In this document: positions 26,847-34,883 of the stretch, in pieces
How the letters are laid out: each line of letters starts with the position of its first letter
Position numbering within the stretch: the stretch's first letter is position 1
Made by a program: the position numbers and the translations under genes
The notes under the pieces: model-generated
Told to the model about the DNA's origin: nothing
The model's database searches: none
What the model saw: only the letters and a program-made list of their open reading frames with translations
Source of the DNA: Mycolicibacterium senegalense
GTDB lineage: Bacteria > Actinomycetota > Actinomycetes > Mycobacteriales > Mycobacteriaceae
Assembly (NCBI RefSeq): GCF_019645875.1
Contig: NZ_CP081000.1
Location: forward strand, 1,178,001 to 1,242,000
DNA: 64,000 bases
Direction: 5' to 3'

Positions 26847-26931
26847 CCGACCACCGATATAGCCACGAACCCCGGGGTCGCCGGGTTGTCGGCACGTTGC
26901 AGTCGACGAGACTGCGCGCGACTATGGCGCT

Positions 26932-27678
26932 ATGGCCGGCTTCGTGCATGTCCGGGCCTATGCCGAGCTCAACGACTTCTTGGACGCGGGCTCGCGGGGC
27001 GAGACCCTGCGCCGTCCTTTCCAGAGCCATCAGACCGTCAAGGATGTTCTGGAGGCGATGGGCATACCGCACACCGAGATCGACCTGATCCTGGTGAACG
27101 GGCACCCGGTGGGCTTCGAGCGCCGACCGGTAGCCCGCGACCGCATCGCGGCTTATCCGATGTTCGAGGCGCTCGACATCGGGTCGACGGCCCGGCTCCG
27201 GCCGCAGCCGTTGCGGCATCCGCGGTTCGTGGTCGACGTCAACCTCGGCCGGCTGGCGCGATTGCTCCGGGTGCTGGGGTTCGATGTGTGGTGGTCGAGC
27301 GATGCCGACGATCAAATGCTCGCCGACATCAGCTTGGAACAGCAGCGGATCTTGCTGACCCGCGACCGCGGGCTGTTGAAGCGTCGGGCGATCACCCATG
27401 GATTGTTCGTCCACTCCCAGCAACCGGAGGAACAGACGCTGGAGGTGCTGCGGCGGCTGGATCTGCGGCGGCAGGCCAAGCCATTCGCCCGGTGCGTGCG
27501 CTGCAACGGTCAGCTGGCCGCGGTGGCCAAGGAACAGGTGATCGATCAGCTTGAGCCGTTGACCCGCCGCTACTACGACGAATTCAGTCAATGTCCGAAA
27601 TGTGGCCGGATCTACTGGGCCGGATCGCATTTCGAAAAGTTGAGCCGTCTTGTCGATCGGCTTCTCGCGCGACTCTGA
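26932..27678 (+). CDS. Mut7-C RNase-like protein with N-terminal ubiquitin-like domain and zinc ribbon
   Basis: 248 aa. Residues 1-85 form the ubiquitin/ThiS-like Mut7-C-associated domain (FVHVRAYAELNDFLD ... IDLILVNGHPVGFERRP). Residues about 95-180 are the PIN-like Mut7-C core (FVVDVNLGRLARLLRVLGFDVWW, ILLTRDRGLLKRRAI), with acidic residues in the expected places. At the end is a zinc ribbon with CVRCNG and CPKCGRIYWAGSHF. This architecture is widespread in bacteria and thought to be an RNase. Probably monocistronic; the upstream palindrome may control it. Confidence 0.9.
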   Translation: MAGFVHVRAYAELNDFLDAGSRGETLRRPFQSHQTVKDVLEAMGIPHTEIDLILVNGHPVGFERRPVARDRIAAYPMFEALDIGSTARLRPQPLRHPRFVVDVNLGRLARLLRVLGFDVWWSSDADDQMLADISLEQQRILLTRDRGLLKRRAITHGLFVHSQQPEEQTLEVLRRLDLRRQAKPFARCVRCNGQLAAVAKEQVIDQLEPLTRRYYDEFSQCPKCGRIYWAGSHFEKLSRLVDRLLARL

Positions 27679-27706
27679 AAAGTACCGCGGGACTGGCTGG
27701 GCGAGA

Positions 27707-27723
27707 ACGAGATTGGCTCTCGT
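27707..27723. terminator. Short hairpin after the Mut7-C gene
   Basis: ACGAGA and TCTCGT form a perfect 6-bp stem with the loop TTGGC, 29 bp past the Mut7-C stop. No T-run follows, so it would be a weak terminator; it also overlaps the putative -35 of the arr promoter. Confidence 0.35.
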
Positions 27724-27740
27724 CCCACTCTCACTATACG
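27713..27740 (+). promoter_or_regulatory. Putative arr promoter
   Basis: A -10-like TATACG at 27735-27740 with a weak -35-like TTGGCT at 27713-27718 (16-bp spacing). It lies just upstream of the RAE, which is where this element sits relative to promoters of other rifamycin-resistance genes. Confidence 0.45.
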
Positions 27741-27749
27741 GCGAGGGGT

Positions 27750-27768
27750 GGGTCTTGCGGCAAGGCCC
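27750..27768 (+). promoter_or_regulatory. Rifamycin-associated element (RAE) upstream of arr
   Basis: GGGTCTTGCGGCAAGGCCC matches the published 19-bp RAE (GGGGCTTGCGGCAAGGCCC, as I recall it) at 18 of 19 positions, including the CTTGC-GGCAAG inverted repeat. RAEs precede rifamycin-inactivating genes and the helicase-like helR in actinobacteria and are needed for induction by rifamycins. Its position, 47 bp before the arr start and just after a -10-like hexamer, fits that role. Confidence 0.85.
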
Positions 27769-27814
27769 CTGACGTGCTGCACAATCTTTCGATCCGTGAC
27801 GAGATGGGGGATGT

Positions 27815-28243
27815 GTGACGAATACGCCGAAACCGTTCGAGGTGCACGAGTCCGGTGCGCTGCTGCACGGCACCAAGGCCGACCTGGCGGTGGGGGATTA
27901 CCTGGTGCCGGGACGCGAGTCGAATTACGAGGCCGGGCGGATCATGAACCATGTCTACGTCACCCGCACGTTGGATGCCGCAGTGTGGGGAGCCGAGATG
28001 GCTGCGGGCGAGGGGCGGGGCCGCATCTACATCGTCGAACCCGAGGGCGAGTTGGAAGACGACCCGAACGTCACCGACAAGAAGCTGCCCGGCAACCCGA
28101 CCCACTCCTACCGCACCCGCGAGCCGGTGAAGATCGTCGGTGAGATCACCGACTGGGTGGGGCATACACCCGAGCAGATGCAAGGCATGCGCGACGGCCT
28201 GGCAGACCTGCGGCGGCGAGGGCTCGACGTCATCTACGACTGA
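27815..28243 (+). CDS. arr: NAD+-rifampin ADP-ribosyltransferase
   Basis: 142 aa, GTG start with a GGGGGA ribosome-binding site. The sequence is nearly identical in pattern to M. smegmatis Arr: PFEVHESGALLHGTKADL, GRESNYEAGRIMNHVYVT, DAAVWGAEMAAGEGRGRIYIVEP, EDDPNVTDKKLPGNPTHSYR and REPVKIVGEITDWVG. It transfers ADP-ribose from NAD+ to the C23 hydroxyl of rifampin, inactivating the drug. Length is canonical, with no truncation. Expected to be rifamycin-inducible through the RAE upstream. Confidence 0.97.
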   Translation: MTNTPKPFEVHESGALLHGTKADLAVGDYLVPGRESNYEAGRIMNHVYVTRTLDAAVWGAEMAAGEGRGRIYIVEPEGELEDDPNVTDKKLPGNPTHSYRTREPVKIVGEITDWVGHTPEQMQGMRDGLADLRRRGLDVIYD

Positions 28244-28457
28244 TCGCACGGGCTGACTGTTTGGCCGGCGGCTCAGGTCGCGTGTTCGCCTCGGGGCACT
28301 GTGACGAAGGTGCAGCGTTTCCGGGTCAGAACGCGAGATCATCCAGAAACCCGGCACGCTCGCCACAACGTCGCGGCCACCATCGTCAGCCCGATTTTCA
28401 TGCCAGGCCAGTTCGCTCGATACGGGGATTTGTGCCTACTCCCCGTACCCTTCCCTC

Positions 28458-29876
28458 GTGGACGCGATCGACCCTGACCAGCTCAGCACGTGCCTGCGGG
28501 TGCTGTCCGAGGTGCACAAGCTGCCGGCCGAGCATCCCGACGCCATTGCTGTGCGCCAGGCCACCGCGAAGATGTTCAAGGAGTTGAAGAAGGTTCGCCG
28601 GGCCGCCGCACGCGAACGGGTCGCGGCCGCTGACCGGGCCGTCATCGCCGCCACGGCGACGGGCGCGCCGGGACGGATCGACGACGAGACTCAGGGTCTG
28701 CCGCTGGTGTCCACCGCGGTCGGGGCCACTGCGGGCACGCTGCTGCGCTCACGAGCCTGCTACATCTGCAAAAACCACCACACCGTCGTCGACGCCTTCT
28801 ACCACCAGCTTTGTCCCGATTGCGCCGCGATCAACCGGGCCAAGCGCGATGCTCGCACCGACCTGACCGGGCGCCGGGCCCTGCTCACCGGCGGGCGCGC
28901 CAAGATCGGCATGTACATCGCGCTGCGGCTGCTGCGCGATGGCGCGCACACCACCATCACCACCCGGTTTCCCAACGACGCGGTGCGCCGCTTCGCCGCG
29001 ATGGAGGACAGCGCCGACTGGCTGCACCGGCTTCGGGTGGTGGGCATCGACCTGCGTGACCCGGCCCAGGTGGTCGCACTGGCCGACGAGGTCGCCGCCC
29101 AGGGGCCGCTGGACATCCTGATCAACAACGCGGCGCAGACGGTGCGTCGCGCGCCCGGCTCATATGCCGCGCTGGTCGAGGCCGAGCGCACCCCGCCGCC
29201 GGCGTTGGTCGACGTCGTCACCTTCGACCATGTCAGTGACGCGCATCCGCACGCCCTCGTCGGCAGCCTCGGCGAGCATCCGTCCGCGCACGCGCTCACT
29301 GAGTTGGCCCTGACCGCCCGCAGCGCCTCACCGGAGCGGATCTCCGCCGGGACGGCGATCGACGCCGGCGGACTGCTGCCCGACACCGCGCCGGTGAACA
29401 GCTGGACCCAGCGCGTGCACGAGGTCGACGCGATGGAACTGCTCGAAGTGCAGCTGTGCAACCAGACCGCGCCGTTCATTCTGGTGAGTCGGCTGCGTCC
29501 CGCGATGGCTGCCTCACCGGCCCGACGCAAGTACGTGGTGAACGTGTCCGCGATGGAAGGACAGTTCAGCCGCGGCTACAAGGGGCCCGGACACCCGCAC
29601 ACCAACATGGCCAAAGCCGCGCTGAACATGTTGACCCGCACCAGTTCTGGGGAAATGCTGGAGCAGGACGGCATCTTGATGACTGCCGTCGATACTGGCT
29701 GGATCACCGACGAGCGTCCGCACCCGACGAAGCTGCGGCTTGCCGAAGAAGGTTTCCATGCACCGCTGGATCTGGTGGATGGTGCTGCGCGCGTGTATGA
29801 CCCCATCGTGCGCGGGGAACTGGGCGAGGATCTGTACGGGTGCTTCTTGAAGGATTACTCGAAGGCCAGTTGGTAG
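28458..29876 (+). CDS. Short-chain dehydrogenase-like protein with N-terminal zinc ribbon
   Basis: 472 aa from GTG 28458. Residues 1-100 are a helical region, followed by a zinc-ribbon-like CYIC (Cys101, Cys104) and CPDC (Cys119, Cys122). The SDR Rossmann fold begins at about 140 (RRALLTGGRAKIGMYIA) and contains ILINNAAQT (NNAG-type motif). The catalytic YxxxK position reads TNMAK (Thr382 to Lys386) in HTNMAKAALNMLTRT; a Tyr occurs eight residues earlier (Tyr374). An insert of about 90 residues precedes the active site. Similar proteins occur in bacteria and some eukaryotes, function unknown. The 214-bp gap upstream (28244-28457) shows no recognisable site. Confidence 0.85.
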   Translation: MDAIDPDQLSTCLRVLSEVHKLPAEHPDAIAVRQATAKMFKELKKVRRAAARERVAAADRAVIAATATGAPGRIDDETQGLPLVSTAVGATAGTLLRSRACYICKNHHTVVDAFYHQLCPDCAAINRAKRDARTDLTGRRALLTGGRAKIGMYIALRLLRDGAHTTITTRFPNDAVRRFAAMEDSADWLHRLRVVGIDLRDPAQVVALADEVAAQGPLDILINNAAQTVRRAPGSYAALVEAERTPPPALVDVVTFDHVSDAHPHALVGSLGEHPSAHALTELALTARSASPERISAGTAIDAGGLLPDTAPVNSWTQRVHEVDAMELLEVQLCNQTAPFILVSRLRPAMAASPARRKYVVNVSAMEGQFSRGYKGPGHPHTNMAKAALNMLTRTSSGEMLEQDGILMTAVDTGWITDERPHPTKLRLAEEGFHAPLDLVDGAARVYDPIVRGELGEDLYGCFLKDYSKASW

Positions 29877-29908
29877 AGCGGTCCCTCAGGTCGCGTCGAG
29901 CAGCCGCA

Positions 29909-31195
29909 TCACCCCGCGATCGGTCGACGCACATCCAGCTGCGCCAGGTCGGCCGCGATACGTCCGGCCGCCCATCCGGCGCCGTTGGACGGCGACATCA
30001 TGCGGGGAATCGTCGCCGGGAAGAGCCGGTTGGTGAGGTCCTCGGTTGCCTGGCTGCGTGCGGCCAGTACCGGAAGCAGCGTGCCGCGGTCCACCTCGGT
30101 CGCCACTGCTGTGGAGGTGGCGGTGAGGCGTTCACCGATGCGCGCGGCGTATGAGAGAAGGAATGACTGGCGAAACGAGCGCGTCCGGGTGTGGCCGCTG
30201 GTGGTGCGGCCCGCTGCCAGCATCGCCCGGTTGGCCTGGACCAGTAGCGAAGTAGCAAGTAGCTCAACGAATTCCAGATCGCACTCGGCGCCGATGACGG
30301 CGACGAACCCGAGCTTCTCCGCGCACACCATCTGACACCGGTTGGCCGTTGCCACGGACTGCACCAGTGCTGCCTTGGCGCTGACGTAGGGGCTGTCGAT
30401 CCAGATCCGTCGGGCGGTCGCCTCTGCTGCGCGACCTTGCTCGTGATCGCGGATCGCGTGCTGCAGTGAGTATCTGCTCATCAGTTCTTGTGCCTTGGCC
30501 GAAAGCGCTTCCGCTTCTTCGGGAAACTTGGTGGCTTCTGCCTTGGCGAGCAGCCCCCGCACCCGACTGAGCGCCTTCGCATCCGTCGGGTTCACCGCGA
30601 CCGCCGAATGTTGGTGCGCGCCGGGCACCGGCAGCAACGGCACGAGCTTCGGCAGGGTACCCAGCAGCCGCAGCACCTTCAATACGACGGTCAACGCTGC
30701 TTGATGGTCGACGGCGTTCCTGTGCGCCCAGTCCCACATCTGCGGAGCGCCGTGACCGATGTCCACGGGCAGCGCGGTGAGCTCGGCGCGCCACCGCGGG
30801 TGCAGTGAGGTGACGGGATAGTGCCGGGATTCGCGGACGATGGCCTCGGCCAGGTAACCGGCTGCCGCTGCGTCGAGACGGCGACGAGCGAACTCGTGCA
30901 GGTCATTCGGCGACCACCCCACCTGCCACGCGCCGCTGATGGCACCGGCCACGGTGCCCTCGGCGGCAAGGTCGAGTTCGTGTGTCCGGTCGGGGAAGTC
31001 GTCGAGCAACTCAGCGGCGTGAAACTCCGCGTCGTGATCGGGACACAATGCGGAGTTGTACAGCGCCGCGGTGAGGCGGTCGAGGAGGGCGACCCGGTCG
31101 TACCCGGGATCGGTGCTCCAGCGTTCCCGTTGGGACGATGCGCGGCGGCGATCCTTGTGCTTGGCGGCGCGCTTCTGGCGGTTGCGGCGGCTCAT
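29909..31195 (-). CDS. DUF2786-domain protein
   Basis: 428 aa, ATG at 31195 giving MSRRNRQKRAAKHKDRRRASS, a very basic N-terminus that could bind nucleic acid. The DUF2786 hallmark occurs at about 216-245 (RVRGLLAKAEATKFPEEAEALSAKAQELM). The family's function is not known; members often sit near mobile or defence genes. The C-terminal 150 residues are helical and contain SFLLSYAARIGERL, also typical of this family. Convergent with the SDR gene across 32 bp. Confidence 0.85.
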   Translation of the reverse strand: MSRRNRQKRAAKHKDRRRASSQRERWSTDPGYDRVALLDRLTAALYNSALCPDHDAEFHAAELLDDFPDRTHELDLAAEGTVAGAISGAWQVGWSPNDLHEFARRRLDAAAAGYLAEAIVRESRHYPVTSLHPRWRAELTALPVDIGHGAPQMWDWAHRNAVDHQAALTVVLKVLRLLGTLPKLVPLLPVPGAHQHSAVAVNPTDAKALSRVRGLLAKAEATKFPEEAEALSAKAQELMSRYSLQHAIRDHEQGRAAEATARRIWIDSPYVSAKAALVQSVATANRCQMVCAEKLGFVAVIGAECDLEFVELLATSLLVQANRAMLAAGRTTSGHTRTRSFRQSFLLSYAARIGERLTATSTAVATEVDRGTLLPVLAARSQATEDLTNRLFPATIPRMMSPSNGAGWAAGRIAADLAQLDVRRPIAG

Positions 31196-31356
31196 GTCTG
31201 GAGTCTGGAGCAACGGTCCGACAAGTTGCGTCTCTGCCGCGCGCAGCGCCGTCGCACACCATGGGCTGGCTCTGCGTTCGTAACCTGGTGGCGGTCCGAA
31301 CGCGGTTTCTTCGCCCTGACGTTACAAGCGCGAGCAGGTCGCTCGCCGGTCGGCGT

Positions 31357-32193
31357 CTAACGGGCACAGCGGGCTCGCAGAAGGTCGTGCTGCGCAGCAG
31401 ACTCTGGGCAGGAAATTGCAGCTTTCCTTGTCCCTGTGCGTAATTCGGCGATGCGGGCGATGACGTCGTCGTAGCTCAATCCGGATTCGGCGAGCAGGCA
31501 CCCGATCACTGTGCTGGTTCGGCCCTGCCCGTCCCAGCAGTGCACGTACACGTTTCGGCCGGCGTCCAACTCGGAGTGAATGCGCGCCAGGATGGCGTCG
31601 TAGCCGGCATCGTCAGTGACGCCGAAGTCAGGTATCGGATGCGCGAAGTGCCGCACCGTGCGCCCGGACTTCTCGGCTGCCGCGTGCAGAAGCGCTCGGT
31701 AGGGCGTCAGATGGTCAGCTTCGGTGGTGAGGTCGATGACGGTGTCGATTCCCGCGTCGAGCAGGACGCGGGTCTTGGCTTCGGCACGCTCGGGCGTGGC
31801 GGCACCCGGGTATTCACCGGCCAGCAGCCGGTTCGGCTTGACCCACCAGGCGTGAAGGACGTCGTCGTGCGGCCACGGTGTCGCTCGCAGTGGCGGACGG
31901 TCGTCGTCGGTTGCCCCAGGGTGATGACGCAGCGCCTCGACGATCGCTGTGAACTCGGGAAACTCCTCTTCGATGGGGCCATAGGCGCCACCGTGACGAT
32001 GAGCGCGGACGCACCAGAAGGCCCAGCCGCGCAGCAGATCAACCCCGGCCCACTCGGGGATCACACGGGTGCTTCGAAATTCGTCCATAACCGGACGGAG
32101 AACATCGGCAAGGCGGGACGGGTTACCTGCCAGTCGTTGGTAGCCGTTGTACTCATGCGCCCACTCGATGAGCGTGCGTGCACGTCGCTCCAC
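31357..32193 (-). CDS. Protein-tyrosine/dual-specificity phosphatase-like protein
   Basis: 278 aa. GTG at 32193 is used as start because the upstream frame is antisense to the TetR gene. The signature HCWDGQGRTS (Cys219, Arg225) is the CX5R loop of cysteine phosphatases, and the general-acid candidate is an Asp in PIPDFG, the right distance before it. The N-terminal 90 residues are helical and unassigned (RTLIEWAHEYNGYQRLAG ... LLRGWAFWCVRAHRHGGAY). It probably dephosphorylates protein or phospholipid substrates. Only 23 bp separate it from the TetR gene, same strand, so they may be co-transcribed. Confidence 0.82.
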   Translation of the reverse strand: MERRARTLIEWAHEYNGYQRLAGNPSRLADVLRPVMDEFRSTRVIPEWAGVDLLRGWAFWCVRAHRHGGAYGPIEEEFPEFTAIVEALRHHPGATDDDRPPLRATPWPHDDVLHAWWVKPNRLLAGEYPGAATPERAEAKTRVLLDAGIDTVIDLTTEADHLTPYRALLHAAAEKSGRTVRHFAHPIPDFGVTDDAGYDAILARIHSELDAGRNVYVHCWDGQGRTSTVIGCLLAESGLSYDDVIARIAELRTGTRKAAISCPESAAQHDLLRARCAR

Positions 32194-32216
32194 GCTGCGT
32201 AGGTTAGCGAACCCGG

Positions 32217-32795
32217 TCAGCCGACCTGGCCGAGCACCGCCGCGACGGCCGCCCGGACCGTCGAGGCGACGGTGTCGGGGGAGGACGCGTCGAACTTGCC
32301 GTCCAGATGCAGGAACGCCAGGCCATGCACCAGCGCCCACACCGCGTTCGCCATCGCGTCCGGATCTGAGGTGGGGAGTACCTGCCGCACAATCGATCTG
32401 AGGTACTCGCTGATCGCCTCCACCGCGGCGACCCGTTCCGGGCTGGTCGGGTCGCACGGTTCGGCGAACATGGCCCGGAACAGACCCGGGCGTTGCAGCG
32501 CGAAGTTCACGTAGGCGATGGCGATGTCGGCGAGATCGTCGGGCGTTTCCGGTGACGGGTTGGCCGCGGCCAACTGGGTGGCCAGATCGCGGTAGCCCAC
32601 CGCGGCGACCGCGGACAGCAGCGCGTCACGGTCGGCGAAATGCCGGTACGGCGCGGCGGTAGACACCCCCGCGCGCCGGGCCGCCGCGCGTAGCGAGAGT
32701 TCGGTCGCGCCGCCCTCCTCGAGCAGCTCCAGGGCGGCCTGCACGAGGGCGGTTGGCAGGTCGCCGTGGTGGTACGACCTGGTTGACGTGGCCAT
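32217..32795 (-). CDS. TetR/AcrR-family repressor
   Basis: 192 aa. The N-terminal HTH (LSLRAAARRAGVSTAAPYRHFADRDALL, about residues 33-60) is a standard TetR DNA-binding domain. The C-terminal ligand domain, with ALQRPGLFRAMFAEP, fits the WHG/TetR_C family. It is divergent from the oxidoreductase operon, and a near-perfect inverted repeat lies between them, so it is expected to repress that operon and itself. The ligand is unknown, probably a substrate or electrophile handled by the operon. Confidence 0.93.
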   Translation of the reverse strand: MATSTRSYHHGDLPTALVQAALELLEEGGATELSLRAAARRAGVSTAAPYRHFADRDALLSAVAAVGYRDLATQLAAANPSPETPDDLADIAIAYVNFALQRPGLFRAMFAEPCDPTSPERVAAVEAISEYLRSIVRQVLPTSDPDAMANAVWALVHGLAFLHLDGKFDASSPDTVASTVRAAVAAVLGQVG

Positions 32796-32814
32796 TCGGG
32801 ATCTACCTCACAAG

Positions 32815-32875
32815 TGTTGACACTGCTTACATGCCCCCGTATGTTAGCAGCAAGAGGAAGTAAGCACTGTCAACA
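32815..32875. promoter_or_regulatory. Divergent TetR operator overlapping the oxidoreductase promoter
   Basis: TGTTGACACTGCTTAC at 32815-32830 is matched by GTAAGCACTGTCAACA at 32860-32875 (15 of 16 bases, inverted). Inside lies a plus-strand promoter with TTGACA at 32817-32822 and TATGTT at 32840-32845, exactly 17 bp apart. Binding of the TetR dimers to either half would block the -35 box. The minus-strand arm also carries TTGACA, so the arrangement is nearly symmetrical for the tetR transcript. Confidence 0.8.
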
Positions 32876-32890
32876 TTGCTAGGAGTTCCC

Positions 32891-34168
32891 ATGTCGAAAG
32901 CGTCGGAGGCGTTGTTCGCGCCCCTGCAGCTCAAATCCGGCCAGATTCTGCGCAACCGGATCGCCAAGGCGGCGATGGAAGAGGGCATGGCCGGGCGGGC
33001 GCAGCTGCCCGATGAGCGCCTGATCACGCTGTACCGGCAGTGGGGCGCCGGCGGCACTGGCCTGCTGATCACCGGCAACGTCATGGTTCACGCCGAGGCG
33101 ATGACCGGTCCGGGTGGCGTCGTGCTCGATGCCGACTCCCCGCTGGAGCCCTTCGCGGCATGGGCGCGCGCCGGTAAGGACGACGGGGCGGCGATGTGGA
33201 TGCAGATCAGCCATCCCGGTCGCCAGGTCCAGGCCAATATGCCGGGCGTGGTGTGGGGACCGTCGGACGTCGCGGTCGAGTTGGGCCGGCACTCGAAGCG
33301 GTTCGGGCAGCCGGTGGCGATGACGGGGCAGCAGATCGCCGACACCATCACCCGCTTCGCCACCACCGCGCGGCGTGCCGAGCAGGCCGGGTTCGATGGT
33401 GTCGAGGTGCACGCCGCGCACGGATACCTGTTGTCGCAGTTCCTGTCTCCGCTCGTCAACACTCGCACCGACGAGTGGGGCGGCTCGCTGGAGAACCGGG
33501 CTCGGCTGCTGCTGGAGATCGTTCGTGCCATCCGCGCCGAGGTGTCGCCGAGCTTTTCCGTTGCGGTAAAGCTGAATTCGGCGGACTTCCAGCGCGGCGG
33601 ATTCGACGCCGACGACGCCCGCAAGGTGATCGACATGCTCGCCCCGTTGGGTGTCGACCTCGTCGAGTTGTCCGGCGGCAGCTACGAAAGCCCCGCCATG
33701 ACCGGACGCCCGGCCGACGAGCGCACCGCCGCCCGCGAGGCGTACTTCCTGGATCTGGCCGCCGAGCTCGCGGTGAGCAGCCCCATTCCGCTCATGCTGA
33801 CGGGCGGGATCACCCGGCACCAGACAGCCGAGCGGGTGCTGGCCAGCGGCGTCGCGGTGGTCGGCATGGCCACCGCGCTGGCCGAAACCCCCGATCTGCC
33901 CGCGCGGTGGCGCCAGGGTAGGGAAGCGACGGGGCGGCTGAAGCCCGTGACCTGGTCGGACAAGCCGCTGGCCTCCATCGCCAGCATGGCGATGGTCCGC
34001 TACCAGATGCGCCGACTCGGTGCGGGGAAGAAGCCCGCACTGGGCGTCGGGCCGGCGTTCGCGCTGGCCGCCGATCAGCTGGTGTCGCGACGGGCCCTGC
34101 GTGGGTACTCCAGGTGGTTGAAGTCCCGACCGCGGCCGGCTCGCGTTGTTGGTACCCAACACATTTAA
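32891..34168 (+). CDS. NADH:flavin oxidoreductase / old yellow enzyme-like protein
   Basis: 425 aa; ATG 32891 has AGGAG seven bases upstream. OYE TIM-barrel motifs: LFAPLQLKSGQILRNRIAKAAM at the N-terminus, FDGVEVHAAHGYLLSQFLSPLVNTRTDEWGGSLENR (FMN- and substrate-binding), and LMLTGGITRH near the end. Only an OYE barrel is visible; no FeS/FAD part follows. It would be an FMN-dependent reductase of activated alkenes or a similar substrate. First gene of a three-gene operon behind the TetR operator. Confidence 0.93.
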   Translation: MSKASEALFAPLQLKSGQILRNRIAKAAMEEGMAGRAQLPDERLITLYRQWGAGGTGLLITGNVMVHAEAMTGPGGVVLDADSPLEPFAAWARAGKDDGAAMWMQISHPGRQVQANMPGVVWGPSDVAVELGRHSKRFGQPVAMTGQQIADTITRFATTARRAEQAGFDGVEVHAAHGYLLSQFLSPLVNTRTDEWGGSLENRARLLLEIVRAIRAEVSPSFSVAVKLNSADFQRGGFDADDARKVIDMLAPLGVDLVELSGGSYESPAMTGRPADERTAAREAYFLDLAAELAVSSPIPLMLTGGITRHQTAERVLASGVAVVGMATALAETPDLPARWRQGREATGRLKPVTWSDKPLASIASMAMVRYQMRRLGAGKKPALGVGPAFALAADQLVSRRALRGYSRWLKSRPRPARVVGTQHI

Positions 34169-34181
34169 GGGGAGATAGATC

Positions 34182-34883
34182 ATGACGAAAGTTCTGATGG
34201 TGATCTCGGCGGCCGACCGCTGGACACTCAACGAGGGGACGGTACATCCGTCCGGGTACTGGGCCGAGGAGGTTGCGCGGCCCCATCAGATCTTCACCGA
34301 GGCTGGGTGGGAGATCACCGTGGCGACCCCGGGCGGTAAGGCGCCGACGCTCGACAAGCTCAGCCTGGGCATCTCCGGCGGCATGCCCTGGAAGCGTCGC
34401 GAGGTCAAAAGCTATCTGGACAGCATCGCCAACGTGCTGGCTCATCCGGTCTCGCTCGACAGCGTGAACGCCGACGACTACGACGTGGTGTTCTACCCCG
34501 GCGGACATGGCCCGATGGAGGACCTCGCCTACGACCCGGTCTCCGGTGCACTGCTGGCGCACCGGTTGGAGTCCGGCCAGCCACTCGCGCTGCTGTGCCA
34601 CGCGCCGGCGGCGATCCTGGCGGCTTCGGCGGACGGGGTGTCACCGTTCGCGGGTCGACGGATGACCGGGTTGTCGAACCGCGAGGAGCACCTGAACACC
34701 TTCGGGTGGAAGGCGCCGTGGCTGTTGGAGGACAAGCTGAAAGAGGTCGGCGTGGACTACTCGAAGGCGCTGTTGCCGCTGCGTCCGCATGTCGTTGTCG
34801 ACGGGAACCTCTACACCGGGCAGAACCCGCAGTCCTCGGAGAAGCTGGCCGAGCGCTTGGTGGCCGACGTGGGGAGGGCCTGA
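34182..34883 (+). CDS. DJ-1/PfpI-type (Hsp31-like) protein
   Basis: 233 aa, ATG with a GGGGAG site upstream, 13 bp after the OYE gene. Class I glutamine-amidotransferase-like fold: VVFYPGGHGPMEDLA, the nucleophile elbow ALLCHAPAAI (Cys139), and YTGQNPQSSEKLAERL at the C-terminus, as in the Hsp31/glyoxalase III group. It may deglycate proteins or detoxify glyoxals. The following gene's ATG lies inside its stop codon (TGATG), so the operon is tightly coupled. Confidence 0.9.
   Translation: MTKVLMVISAADRWTLNEGTVHPSGYWAEEVARPHQIFTEAGWEITVATPGGKAPTLDKLSLGISGGMPWKRREVKSYLDSIANVLAHPVSLDSVNADDYDVVFYPGGHGPMEDLAYDPVSGALLAHRLESGQPLALLCHAPAAILAASADGVSPFAGRRMTGLSNREEHLNTFGWKAPWLLEDKLKEVGVDYSKALLPLRPHVVVDGNLYTGQNPQSSEKLAERLVADVGRA

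Noticed and set aside
26428..27876. 482-aa minus-strand frame
   Set aside because: Mostly antisense to the Mut7-C gene; only its segment near 26757 (MVVALNPDEGSRLPYLLRIP) looks real and is treated with the ERCC4 gene.
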